From the NCBI GenBank assembly GCA_964588665.1, contig CAZPQQ010000006.1:13876-77875 (forward strand): a stretch of DNA of 64,000 bases, read 5' to 3'. This document shows positions 51,843-59,211 of this stretch, one piece after another. Positions within the stretch are counted from its first letter, which is position 1. Every line of letters begins with the position of its first letter. The notes under the pieces were generated by a model. The model saw nothing but the letters and a program-made list of their open reading frames with translations. It did no database searches and was not told the DNA's origin. A program made the position numbers and the translations under genes. This DNA is from UBA2160 sp964588665. Its GTDB lineage: Bacteria > Chloroflexota > Dehalococcoidia > Lucifugimonadales > UBA1123.

Positions 51843-53075
51843 TTGCCCACTTCGCTGATTGAAGACGCGGTTGAAGACATAAAAGCGGGCAAGATGGTCA
51901 TCATCGTGGACGATGAGGACCGTGAAAACGAGGGTGACCTCGCAATGGCCGCCGACAGGATCACGCCCGACGCCATCAACTTCATGGCGATGCACGGCCG
52001 AGGGTTGATCTGCGTACCCATGTTGGGCGAGCGTCTCGAGCAGCTTCGCCTGCCGATGATGACCCAGGACAACACCGCCCGTCTGGGCACCGCTTTCACC
52101 GTATCCGTCGATGTCCTGAAAGGCGCGACCACGGGCATTTCCGCCTATGACCGCGCCGCCACGATCAGAGCTTTGGTCGACCCTGGCACACTCCCGGAAG
52201 ACCTTGGCAAGCCAGGGCACATCTTCCCGCTGCGCTACATGGAGGGCGGCGTCCTAAAGAGGACGGGTCAGACCGAGGGGTCGGTGGACCTGGTCAAGTT
52301 AGCGGGACTTTACCCGGCCGCGGTCATATGCGAGGTCATGGCCGATGACGGCACCATGGCCCGAATGGACAGCCTCGAGAAGTTCTCGGAACGACACGAC
52401 GTCAAGATCGTCACGGTCGCCGACATCATCACCTACCGGCGCGAGCACGAAAAGTTGATCGAACGGGCAGGCGAGGCGCGAGTCCCGACCGAGTACGGCG
52501 ATTTCACAGCGATTTCGTATCGGAGCATGGTGGACCCCAACGAGCATATCGCTATGGTAAAGGGAGACATCCAACCCGACGAGCCGACTCTGGTGCGCGT
52601 GCATTCGGAATGTCTGACCGGCGACGTGCTGCGCAGCACCCGGTGCGATTGCGGCGACCAGATGGCGTTGGCAATGCAGGCGATCCAAGAGGCGGAGCGC
52701 GGCGTGTTCGTGTACATGCGACAGGAAGGCCGAGGCATCGGCATCCACAACAAACTGAAGGCTTACGCTCTCCAAGACCAAGGCATGGACACCGTCGAAG
52801 CGAACATCGCCCTTGGCTTCGCTCCCGACCCCCGGCAATACGGCGTCGGCGCACAGATTCTCATCGACCTCGGGGTCAAGAAGATGCGGTTGCTGACCAA
52901 CAATCCTCAAAAGAGAGTGGGCCTCCAGTCTTTCGGCCTGGAGATCGTCGAGCAAGTGCCGATCATCGCGCCTGTCAACGACGAGAACCGGAGATACATG
53001 GAGACCAAACGCACCCGCATGGGGCACATGCTGGAACCCGCCGCCAGAGAAGACATCGCGGAGGCATCGAATTGA
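51843..53075 (+). CDS. ribBA: RibBA: 3,4-dihydroxy-2-butanone-4-phosphate synthase / GTP cyclohydrolase II
   Basis: From TTG 51843, 8 bases behind GGAGG, the protein has 410 residues. The DHBP synthase half has IVDDEDRENEGDLAMAAD, TGISAYDRAATI and PGHIFPLRYMEGGVLKRTGQ. The metal-binding GHTE of the E. coli enzyme reads GQTE here. The GTP cyclohydrolase II half has VRVHSECLTGDVLRSTRCDC and GDQM with the zinc Cys set, YMRQEGRGIGIHNKLKAYAL and LLTNNPQKRVGLQSFG. The product joins ribH by a 4-bp stop/start overlap. Confidence 0.95.
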   Translation: MPTSLIEDAVEDIKAGKMVIIVDDEDRENEGDLAMAADRITPDAINFMAMHGRGLICVPMLGERLEQLRLPMMTQDNTARLGTAFTVSVDVLKGATTGISAYDRAATIRALVDPGTLPEDLGKPGHIFPLRYMEGGVLKRTGQTEGSVDLVKLAGLYPAAVICEVMADDGTMARMDSLEKFSERHDVKIVTVADIITYRREHEKLIERAGEARVPTEYGDFTAISYRSMVDPNEHIAMVKGDIQPDEPTLVRVHSECLTGDVLRSTRCDCGDQMALAMQAIQEAERGVFVYMRQEGRGIGIHNKLKAYALQDQGMDTVEANIALGFAPDPRQYGVGAQILIDLGVKKMRLLTNNPQKRVGLQSFGLEIVEQVPIIAPVNDENRRYMETKRTRMGHMLEPAAREDIAEASN

Positions 53076-53545
53076 CACGCGAAATTCAGGGCGACCTCAA
53101 CGGGAATGGCCTGCGTGTGGGCATTGTCGTGGCCGCTTTCAACGAGTTCATCACGTCGCGACTGCTAGACGGGGCCAAAGCCGGCCTTTCCAGTCATGGA
53201 GTCGCGGACGACAACGTCACCGTGGCATCGGTCCCCGGCTCGTTCGAGATTCCGTTCGTCGCTCAGAAGATGGCCCAATCGGGTCGCCACGACGCTATCA
53301 TCTGCCTAGGTTCGGTCATCAAGGGCGAGACCGACCACTATGAGCACGTGGCGGGCGAGGCGGCCAAAGGCGTCGCCAACGTGGCCCTGAACACCGGCGT
53401 GCCGGTGATCTTCGGAGTTCTGACGACCGACACGCTGGAGCAGGCGATCAACCGCGCGGGGGGGAAACAGGGCAACCAAGGGCATCACGCCGCCGTCGCC
53501 GCCATCGAGATGGCGAACCTGGTGCGGGCCCTGGACACCGCCTAG
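53072..53545 (+). CDS. ribH: 6,7-dimethyl-8-ribityllumazine synthase
   Basis: A 157-residue lumazine synthase: GLRVGIVVAAFNEFITSRLL, VPGSFEIPFVAQKM near 52, ICLGSVIKGETDHYEHVAGE near 76-95 with the catalytic His in DHYEHV, and PVIFGVLTTDTLEQAINRAG. It joins the RibBA and RibD products to form the riboflavin precursor. The start is TTG 53072 inside ATTGA, overlapping the ribBA stop. It ends the ribE-ribBA-ribH operon. Confidence 0.96.
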   Translation: MTREIQGDLNGNGLRVGIVVAAFNEFITSRLLDGAKAGLSSHGVADDNVTVASVPGSFEIPFVAQKMAQSGRHDAIICLGSVIKGETDHYEHVAGEAAKGVANVALNTGVPVIFGVLTTDTLEQAINRAGGKQGNQGHHAAVAAIEMANLVRALDTA

Positions 53546-53555
53546 ACCCCCAGCG

Positions 53556-54554
53556 ATGGACCCCGAACTGGTTCAAGCCGCCCTTGACGGCGACCGCCGC
53601 GCCCTGGCCCGCGTATTCACACGCATCGAGCGCAGCACAGACGATCTCCGCGATGTCATGCGCCTCGTCCACCCGCACACGGGCGGCGCCTACTGCGTGG
53701 GCGTCACGGGACCTCCGGGCGCGGGCAAGAGCACGATCGTCGGCGGACTCGCACGCGAGGCGCGCGCCGAAGGCAAGGCTGTGGGCATCCTCGCCGTCGA
53801 CCCGACGAGCCCGTTCACCGGCGGCGCGGTCCTCGGCGACCGCGTTCGCATGCAGCGACACTACCTCGACCCGGGCGTGTTCATACGCAGCATGGCGACA
53901 CGCGGCGTTCAAGGCGGCCTGTCTCGTGTGACGGGCGCCGCCGTCCGCCTACTGGACGCCGTGGGCAAGGACCTAGTGTTCGTCGAGACCGTGGGCGTTG
54001 GACAGACCGAGCTTGACGTCATGCAGGTGGCGGACACGGTAGTCGTGGCTATGGTCCCCGAGGCGGGAGACAGCGTCCAAGCAATGAAGGCAGGGCTGAT
54101 GGAGATCGCCGACGTCTTCGTCGTCAACAAAGCCGACCGCGACGGCGCCGGGCAACTCGCCGCCGCGATTCGAGGAATGCTTGCCCTCGGTCAGCCCTCC
54201 GACGACCCGCCTCCGCCAATTCTGCTCACCCAGGCCAACAGGGACAAAGGCATACCGGAGCTTTACCGGGCGATCTGGGACCGCCGAGAATCGCTCGACG
54301 GCGACCAGTCGACCCGCCGGCGTGATCGCCTGCGAAACGAGTTCTCGAATGTCGTCGCCGAACGCCTGTCGGCCGCCATGACGCGCCTCCTGTCAGGAGA
54401 CGGGAACGTGGCCGATGCTGCACGCATGGTTGAGTCCGGCGAGCTCGATCCGAACTCCGCCGCCTCCGACATCATCGCCAATGGCACACTGTTCGCGGAG
54501 CTTCACCGAACGCTGTCCTCAGAGCCAGACGCCCGACCTCCGGTCGACGAGTAA
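53556..54554 (+). CDS. meaB: Methylmalonyl-CoA mutase-associated GTPase MeaB (ArgK)
   Basis: A 332-residue G3E-family GTPase: GVTGPPGAGKSTIVGGL near 49-65, VDPTSPFTGGAVLGDRVRM, RSMATRGVQGGLSRVTGAAV, VFVETVGVGQTELDVMQVAD and VVNKADRDGAGQL. MeaB protects and reloads B12-dependent mutases. No mutase gene is in the window, but nrdJ shows that cobalamin is used. It starts 10 bp after ribH and may share that transcript. Confidence 0.93.
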   Translation: MDPELVQAALDGDRRALARVFTRIERSTDDLRDVMRLVHPHTGGAYCVGVTGPPGAGKSTIVGGLAREARAEGKAVGILAVDPTSPFTGGAVLGDRVRMQRHYLDPGVFIRSMATRGVQGGLSRVTGAAVRLLDAVGKDLVFVETVGVGQTELDVMQVADTVVVAMVPEAGDSVQAMKAGLMEIADVFVVNKADRDGAGQLAAAIRGMLALGQPSDDPPPPILLTQANRDKGIPELYRAIWDRRESLDGDQSTRRRDRLRNEFSNVVAERLSAAMTRLLSGDGNVADAARMVESGELDPNSAASDIIANGTLFAELHRTLSSEPDARPPVDE

Positions 54555-54591
54555 CCTAGTGCCTAGTGTCGGAAATTGCCGTTAAGACAAT

Positions 54592-54654
54592 CCGTTCGCC
54601 CTGAGCCTGTCGAAGGGCCTGCGCTGGGTGGTTCGACGGGCTCACCACGAACGG
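54592..54654. repeat. Dispersed repeat family B copy
   Basis: CCGTTCGCCCTGAGCCTGTC, GAAGGGCC, then GGTGGTTCGACGGGCTCACC and ACGAACGG. It is the reverse-complement arrangement of the 29861-29928 copy with a short spacer. It occupies the gap between meaB and the DUF429 gene. Confidence 0.8.
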
Positions 54655-54770
54655 CATGGTTGACGACGATTATCGCAAGCGAGCACTGGTCCCTGAAGTC
54701 TCTTCAGTCCCTGTTCTGTTGACCCGCGGCGTCGCAATCGTCTCAGCCATATCCGCCAAGGAGAACCGCC

Positions 54771-55403
54771 GTGTACCTGGGCATTGACCTCACCACAAGA
54801 GAGCAGATACCAACCGCCTGTGCGTTGCTCGACCCCTCGGGAGCACTGGCAAGCGTGGACAAGCTGCGGACGGACGACGAGATGTTGGAATTGGCCCGCA
54901 ACGTGTCGCCGTCGATCATCGCGATCGACTCTCCGCTCGGATTGCCGTTGGGCATGGACTGCCTGGAAGAGACGTGCGAATGCCAGTCCGTCCACCCGTT
55001 CAAAGGCCGCAAGGGCGAGCGCGAGCTCATTGCCGAGGGCATCAACCTCTACTTGACCACGAAGAGCTCCTTCATCAAGCCGATGGTCTACCGGGCGATG
55101 TCGCTGGCCCAGCGCTTCCGGGACTTGGGCGCGGAGATCATCGAGGTATATCCGTTCGCGTCGAAGGTCCGTGTCTTCGGGCGTCCAATCCCTCCGAAGA
55201 ACACTCGTCAGGGGCGCGAGTTCCTACGAAGGCGCCTGGAAGAGATCATTCCCGGGCTGGCCGCCGACGAGCGCCGCCTTGACCACGACTGCCTGGACGC
55301 ATTGATCGCGGCCTACACGGCCCGCCTCCACGCGGAAGGCGCCACGGACGCGATGGGCATCGAAGAGGAAGTCATGATCGTAGTGCCGTCGAAGCGCGTG
55401 TGA
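54771..55403 (+). CDS. DUF429-family protein
   Basis: A 210-residue protein from GTG 54771 with AAGGAG upstream. It has the RNase H-like start MYLGIDLTTREQIPTACAL, IIAIDSPLGLPLGMDCLEET near 46-65, FIKPMVYRAMSLAQRFRDLG near 101-120, IEVYPFASKVRVFG and DHDCLDALIAAYTARLHAEG. The conserved Asp residues (GIDLT, IDSPL, HDCLDAL) sit where RNase H-fold enzymes bind metal. No activity is known for the family. It stands alone between repeats. Confidence 0.8.
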   Translation: MYLGIDLTTREQIPTACALLDPSGALASVDKLRTDDEMLELARNVSPSIIAIDSPLGLPLGMDCLEETCECQSVHPFKGRKGERELIAEGINLYLTTKSSFIKPMVYRAMSLAQRFRDLGAEIIEVYPFASKVRVFGRPIPPKNTRQGREFLRRRLEEIIPGLAADERRLDHDCLDALIAAYTARLHAEGATDAMGIEEEVMIVVPSKRV

Positions 55404-55479
55404 CGTGCCATGCGATAGGCGGTGAAGGTTGGAGAGGCGCCTAAACGGAAGATTGGCACAGCTCGGAGCGGTCAGATCG

Positions 55480-55926
55480 TCACACGGGAGCGAGTGACTG
55501 CGCCACCCGAGGGATGTAATCTGAGAAGTAATCAAGGGATGCGCGAGCCGCGGGCTTGAACAAGAGGATTTCTTCGGAGTCTTCGCCGGCTGAAGACGCG
55601 ATCGCGATCTTCCAGTCTTCCGGACCAAGTACGGCGAACAGGTTCTCGAATGCCGGCCTGATATCGGCGTGTTTCCCCACGAACGTCCTACGAAAGTCCA
55701 GTAGTTCGATCCCGACGATACGGTAGCTGTCGGCGTCTACTCGCAGATAGGCGTCATCATCCACCCCATCTACCGAAATGGAGAATCCGTCGACCGGCTC
55801 TCCATACGCCACATACAGGATATCTGCGTCATGGTCGTACTGAACGACGCAACGCTCAGACTCGGGCCGTTTGCCCCAATCCACGTTCGTTGACGCGATT
55901 CTCTGAGCTAGAGCTTGGTCATCCAT
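55480..55926 (-). CDS. DUF2283-like protein
   Basis: A 148-residue protein. Its middle, QYDHDADILYVAYGEPVDGF and DAYLRVDADSYRIVGIELLD, resembles the DUF2283 pattern (Y-D-x-x-x-D-x-L-Y-V, then V-G-I-E-x-x-D). Other DUF2283 proteins are shorter; this has N- and C-terminal extensions, the latter with LFAVLGPEDWKIAIASSAGE. Some relatives adjoin toxin-antitoxin genes, but none is here. It is divergent from dppA. Confidence 0.55.
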   Translation of the reverse strand: MDDQALAQRIASTNVDWGKRPESERCVVQYDHDADILYVAYGEPVDGFSISVDGVDDDAYLRVDADSYRIVGIELLDFRRTFVGKHADIRPAFENLFAVLGPEDWKIAIASSAGEDSEEILLFKPAARASLDYFSDYIPRVAQSLAPV

Positions 55927-56150
55927 GGCAAGTCCCCTTTCTGTTGTCTGGCGTCACGAACATGCTGCCATGATAATGCGGACTTAGCAATTGTGGCGAA
56001 CGTCCGGTCATCCGGAGGTCCGCCTAGCACCGTTTTCGCCGAGGTTCGCATACGGCTCGTGATAATATCTGGCTGCGATTGCAAGCCGCGTCGATCATTC
56101 CCGTGGTTGAGTAAACCAGCATCCGACCACGCATCGAGGAGGATCAACAA

Positions 56151-56974
56151 ATGGCAACAAAGGCGTTCATATCCGTTGACATGGAGGGCGTCAGCGGCGT
56201 GGTCCACGGCGATCACACCAACCGAAACGGGCAAGACTACGAGCTCGCACGACGGTTGATGACGCTGGAGGCGAATGCCGCCATCGAAGGCGCGTTCGAG
56301 GGCGGCGCCGACGAGGTTGTCGTCAACGACAGCCACGGGACCATGCGCAATCTACTTCCGGAGCTCCTGGACCAACGGGCGGCCTTGATTACCGGCTCTC
56401 CCAAACCTCTTGCCATGATGCGGGAATGGACGCGTCGTTCGACGCTGTGCTGTGCGTCGGCTACCACGCCCAGGCAGTGACTCAGGGCGTCCTGCACCAT
56501 ACGATCAACGGCGGTGTGGTCTACAACATACTCGTCAATGGGGAGTCCCAAGGCGAGCTGGGACTGAACGCCGGCATTGCCACCTACTTCGACACGCCGA
56601 TCGTCCTGCTCACAGGCGATACGGCGGCGGCGGCTGAGGCAACGGAGTTGATACCTGGCATCGAGGTCGCGGCGGTCAAAGAACCTCTGACTCGGTACGC
56701 GGCAAAGTGCCTGTCCCCGTCCGCCGCTCAGGATCTGATTCGCAGGCAGGCCAAGCGGGCGTTGGAGCGTCGAGGCGACATTCCCCAGGTACGCTACACG
56801 ATGCCCGTCACGTTGACGCTTCAGGTCAGGAACTCGGCGATGGCCGATGTCGCGGAGATGATCCCTGGGGTCGATCGCACCGGGCCACTGACGATTTCGT
56901 ACGCGTCCGACGACTATCTCGAGGCCTTTAACTGCCTTCTGGCGATGATCATGGTCGCGGGCGCCGGAGGATGA
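56151..56974 (+). pseudogene. M55-family D-aminopeptidase (DppA-like), interrupted by a frameshift
   Basis: The first frame (from ATG 56151) gives FISVDMEGVSGVVHGDHTN, NDSHGTMRNLLPELLD and LITGSPKPLAMM, all DppA motifs, then runs out of family at 56420-56431. Similarity resumes in another frame with GMDASFDAVLCVGYHAQA, LVNGESQGELGLNAGIATYF and RYTMPVTLTLQVRNSAMAD to TGA 56974. Together they make one 270-residue decameric zinc D-aminopeptidase. One missing base near 56425 would explain the break, either a real loss or a sequence error. ATG 56151 has GAGGAG upstream. Confidence 0.85.
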
Positions 56975-57048
56975 CGTTCCGTGCTAAGACCCGCCGAACA
57001 AAGCGCCGCCGCGAACCGACCGAGTTCGCGTAAGTCGCGTCGGCGTCG

Positions 57049-57651
57049 TTACAGGAAGCCGAGTGCCGTCAGCTCTGATTCCAGTTGCGGCACAGATTCG
57101 AACCGAACGGCGTGGATCCCGACGCTTTGGGCGCTGTCCACGTTTTCTTGCCGGTCGTCCGTGAAGAAGCACTGATCCGGGTGTGCGCCAAGCTGATTCA
57201 GGCAGTGGTCGAAAAACTCCGAGTCTGGCTTGAGCTCGCCGATCTCGAACGACAAGACGAAGTCTTCGAACAAGCCGAGTGTGGATTGCACCTCCAATCC
57301 TCTGGCGTAGTGCAACTCGTCGGTGTTCGAGCCGACGGCCAGCCGCGCTCGCCCCTTCAGTTTCGCAATCAACGGGTCGATGGCGGGATTCGGCTCGATC
57401 GCGCTGCTCCACGTTTCGAAGAAGGCCGCGGGATCTTGCTCCAAGCCCAGGTCGACGCTCATGTTGCTGTAGAATTCCGATCGGTCGATTTCGCCTCGCA
57501 TGAAAGGCGGATATGCACCGCCGGCCACCATGCGGTCCGAGATAGCTTTGGGCGCGAGTCCGGTGAGGTCGCGCCAGGCATTCGTGACGTTCTCCCACTG
57601 AGTCCAGACGAGCACTCCGCCCATGTCGAATATCAAGGTGTCGATCTTCAT
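57049..57651 (-). CDS. HAD-superfamily hydrolase (subfamily IA)
   Basis: A 200-residue protein with the HAD motifs: I FDMGGVLVWTQW (nucleophile Asp), II LAVGSNTDEL, III with the Lys in GELKPDSEFFDHCL, and IV CFFTDDRQENVDSA. A helical cap lies at about 15-85. Members are phosphatases or dehalogenases; motif I Asp-Met-Gly-Gly resembles YihX-type sugar phosphatases. Substrate unknown. It is convergent with dppA. Confidence 0.88.
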   Translation of the reverse strand: MKIDTLIFDMGGVLVWTQWENVTNAWRDLTGLAPKAISDRMVAGGAYPPFMRGEIDRSEFYSNMSVDLGLEQDPAAFFETWSSAIEPNPAIDPLIAKLKGRARLAVGSNTDELHYARGLEVQSTLGLFEDFVLSFEIGELKPDSEFFDHCLNQLGAHPDQCFFTDDRQENVDSAQSVGIHAVRFESVPQLESELTALGFL

Positions 57652-57771
57652 TGAAGTCCCTTCCAGCCGGTCGAATTCAAGCCCCGGTCGTCGAAGATTG
57701 TATGGCCTGCGTACCCAGGCGGCAACCGCGCCCGCCTTGCCGTATCCTCATGGCGACATCATCATGGAAGA

Positions 57772-57800
57772 TTGACAGGCGCCCCACGCCATGGTAGGAT
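57772..57800 (+). promoter_or_regulatory. Consensus promoter of the first duplicated small transcription unit
   Basis: TTGACA (57772-57777) and TAGGAT (57795-57800) are separated by exactly 17 bp. The matching promoter at 58339-58367 shares both boxes and the spacing while its spacer sequence differs, a sign that the boxes are under selection. Confidence 0.75.
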
Positions 57801-57866
57801 AAGGGTGTCGGAAGTGACTATAGCCCGACGATAAACCGGGTGAAACCCAGAAGGAGGTGAGTAAGG

Positions 57867-57950
57867 TTGCGCGTATTCGTTGCGAACCATGACTGGAAGT
57901 TCCCTTCCAAAACCCCTGCTGGTTGCCAGGTGACAGGTAAGGCAGGATAG
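57867..57950 (+). CDS. Candidate 27-residue small protein in the first duplicated unit
   Basis: TTG 57867 follows GGAGG with 9 bases between. The 27 residues include RVFVANHDWKFPSKTPAGCQ and end VTGKAG. The second copy encodes the same first 25 positions with three amino-acid changes. Across those 25 codons, six of nine base differences are at third positions and five codons change silently, which hints at translation. The length is not conserved: this copy stops at TAG while the other reads on. The ORF could be an RNA sequence by-product. Confidence 0.35.
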   Translation: MRVFVANHDWKFPSKTPAGCQVTGKAG

Positions 57951-58092
57951 TCACGACCAGTGGGGGCGCCGAAAAGCCCGAGGCCTGCGCTTCCATGAGA
58001 CCAGGGCGCTGAAGTCCCGACCGTTCGCGGAATTTACGGGACGGCCCCACTAGATCAAAATCTGGTAAGCGGACCCAACGGTGAACAGTACA

Positions 58093-58124
58093 GCCCGGCG
58101 CTTGTGAGCGCCGGGCTTTTCTTT
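58093..58124 (+). terminator. Intrinsic terminator of the first duplicated unit
   Basis: GCCCGGCGCT and AGCGCCGGGC form a 10-bp GC stem with loop TGTG, followed by TTTTCTTT. The same stem at 58662 has a different loop. Confidence 0.9.
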
Positions 58125-58338
58125 GTCAGAACGACGGCCAGCCCCGATTCAATGATCCAGTCGTCGATGCATCATCCACGGCATTCGAGGTCTTTTTGCG
58201 GATCTTATAGACGTGACGGGTTGCAACCGAGATCCGATATCTTGGGCGTCGCGTCAAGGCGGCATCGCCCTGGCCGTGATGTCGAACGGCGGCTCGTCGG
58301 AACTCACTGATTCCTCATGAACAGATGCCTCTGACAGA

Positions 58339-58367
58339 TTGACACCATACATGCCCAATGTTAGGAT
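58339..58367 (+). promoter_or_regulatory. Consensus promoter of the second duplicated small transcription unit
   Basis: TTGACA (58339-58344), 17-bp spacer, TAGGAT (58362-58367). Distance from -35 to the short ORF is 95 bp, identical to copy 1. Confidence 0.75.
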
Positions 58368-58433
58368 TGATGTGTCGGAATTGAACGTGTTCCGGCTCCG
58401 CGTTAAGCGAAACCCAGCAGGAGGTGAACTAGG

Positions 58434-58565
58434 TTGCGCGTATTCGTTGTCGACCATGACTGGAAATTTCCGTCCACAACCCCTGCTGGTTGCCAGGTGA
58501 CGGGCAAGGAGCCAGAGTCACGACCAGTGGGGGAAGGGAAAAGCCTGAGGCCCGCCCTTCGATGA
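58434..58565 (+). CDS. Candidate 43-residue small protein in the second duplicated unit
   Basis: TTG 58434 behind GGAGG. The first 25 residues (RVFVVDHDWKFPSTTPAGCQ, then VTGK) match copy 1, then the frame continues through the structured body to TGA 58563-58565. The extension is unlikely to be a conserved protein because copy 1 stops earlier. Translation is unproven. Confidence 0.3.
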   Translation: MRVFVVDHDWKFPSTTPAGCQVTGKEPESRPVGEGKSLRPALR

Positions 58566-58661
58566 TGCCAGGGCGCTGATGTCCCGACCGCTCGCGGATA
58601 ATACGGGACGGCCCCACTAGATCAAAATCTGGGTATGCGGGTCCAACGGTGAAGATATACG

Positions 58662-58695
58662 GCCCGGCGCTTGCAAGCGCCGGGCTTTTCATTTT
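58662..58695 (+). terminator. Intrinsic terminator of the second duplicated unit
   Basis: GCCCGGCGCT and AGCGCCGGGC with loop TGCA, followed by TTTTCATTTT. Confidence 0.9.
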
Positions 58696-58761
58696 CCGTG
58701 CGAACCTCTCGGCCGCGCATCGAATCTGGGTCCTGGGCGGAAAGAAAGACCGGAGCCCGTG

Positions 58762-58860
58762 TGTCATCCTGAACCACAGTGAAGGATCTGGCCCAACGGC
58801 AACAGTGGTTCCCTGCGAGGCCCTCGATCCTTCTGCTTCTGCGGAAGCATCAGGATGACA
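58762..58860. repeat. Dispersed foldback repeat family A, complete copy
   Basis: Begins TGTCATCCTGAACC and ends CATCAGGATGACA, with AGTGAAGGATCTGGCC and CGATCCTTCTGCTTC as inner inverted parts. It runs directly into the tandem units at the scaffold gap. Confidence 0.8.
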
Positions 58861-58862
58861 GT

Positions 58863-59014
58863 GGCGTGCGGGAAGCATCAGGATGACAGTGGAGTGCNNN
58901 NNNNNNNNNNNNNNNNNNNNNNNNNNNNNNNNNNNNNNNNNNNNNNNNNNNNNNNNNNNNNNNNNNNNNNNNNNNNNNNNNNNNNNNNNNNNNNNNNGGA
59001 TGACAGTGGAGTGC
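58863..59014. repeat. Tandem repeat containing a 100-N assembly gap
   Basis: AAGCATCAGGATGACAGTGG is followed by the gap 58898-58997. The 17 bp GGATGACAGTGGAGTGC occur on both sides of it (58881-58897 and 58998-59014), and a variant (GTGGCGTGCGG) lies just upstream. The gap therefore hides an unknown number of units of about 25 bp. The remaining sequence to 59211 shows no gene. Confidence 0.85.
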
Positions 59015-59211
59015 CGGAAACATTGTGGTGCATGCGGCGCGCCGACGTCCTCTCGCGAGTGACGGCGTGGCCCACATGCCACGATCCGCCAGGCCATCGC
59101 ACAATGCGCATCGCTGGCACGGCGTATTCGGTTGCAGTATCATATCGGACGCTGGACCTGCCCTCATCGATTCGCAGTCTGGCGTAGTCACACACCCACT
59201 GGAGTCGAGCC

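Larger units (their letters stand above)
57808..58124 (+). ncRNA. Novel structured small transcript, copy 1 (unknown family)
   Basis: The predicted transcript is about 315 nt. Its 5' end folds as GTCGG/CCGAC and GGGT/ACCC; then come AAGGAGGTGA, a short ORF, and a conserved body. The body has AGTGGGG (57958-57964) pairing with CCCCACT (58045-58051), GTCCCG/CGGGAC around an inner CCG-TTCG-CGG hairpin, and AGAT-CAAA-ATCT. It ends with a 9-bp GC hairpin and TTTTCTTT. I do not recognise riboswitch, tmRNA, RNase P, SRP or 6S signatures. Confidence 0.55.
58375..58695 (+). ncRNA. Novel structured small transcript, copy 2 (unknown family)
   Basis: Same layout as copy 1. The 5' hairpin is CGGAA/TTCCG instead of GTCGG/CCGAC, so the leader differs in sequence but not in length. 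In the body, GAAGGG/CCCTTC replaces GGCGC/GCGCT of copy 1 as a stem, suggesting paired changes; AGTGGGG/CCCCACT and GTCCCG/CGGGAC are kept, and the inner hairpin is CCG-CTCG-CGG. It ends with the same GC terminator. The 214 bp between the two copies (58125-58338) show no other gene. Confidence 0.55.

Noticed and set aside
57841..57890. GGTGAAACCC near the start of the duplicated unit, similar to cobalamin or T-box riboswitch fragments
   Set aside because: The other conserved boxes of those riboswitches are missing and no target gene follows.
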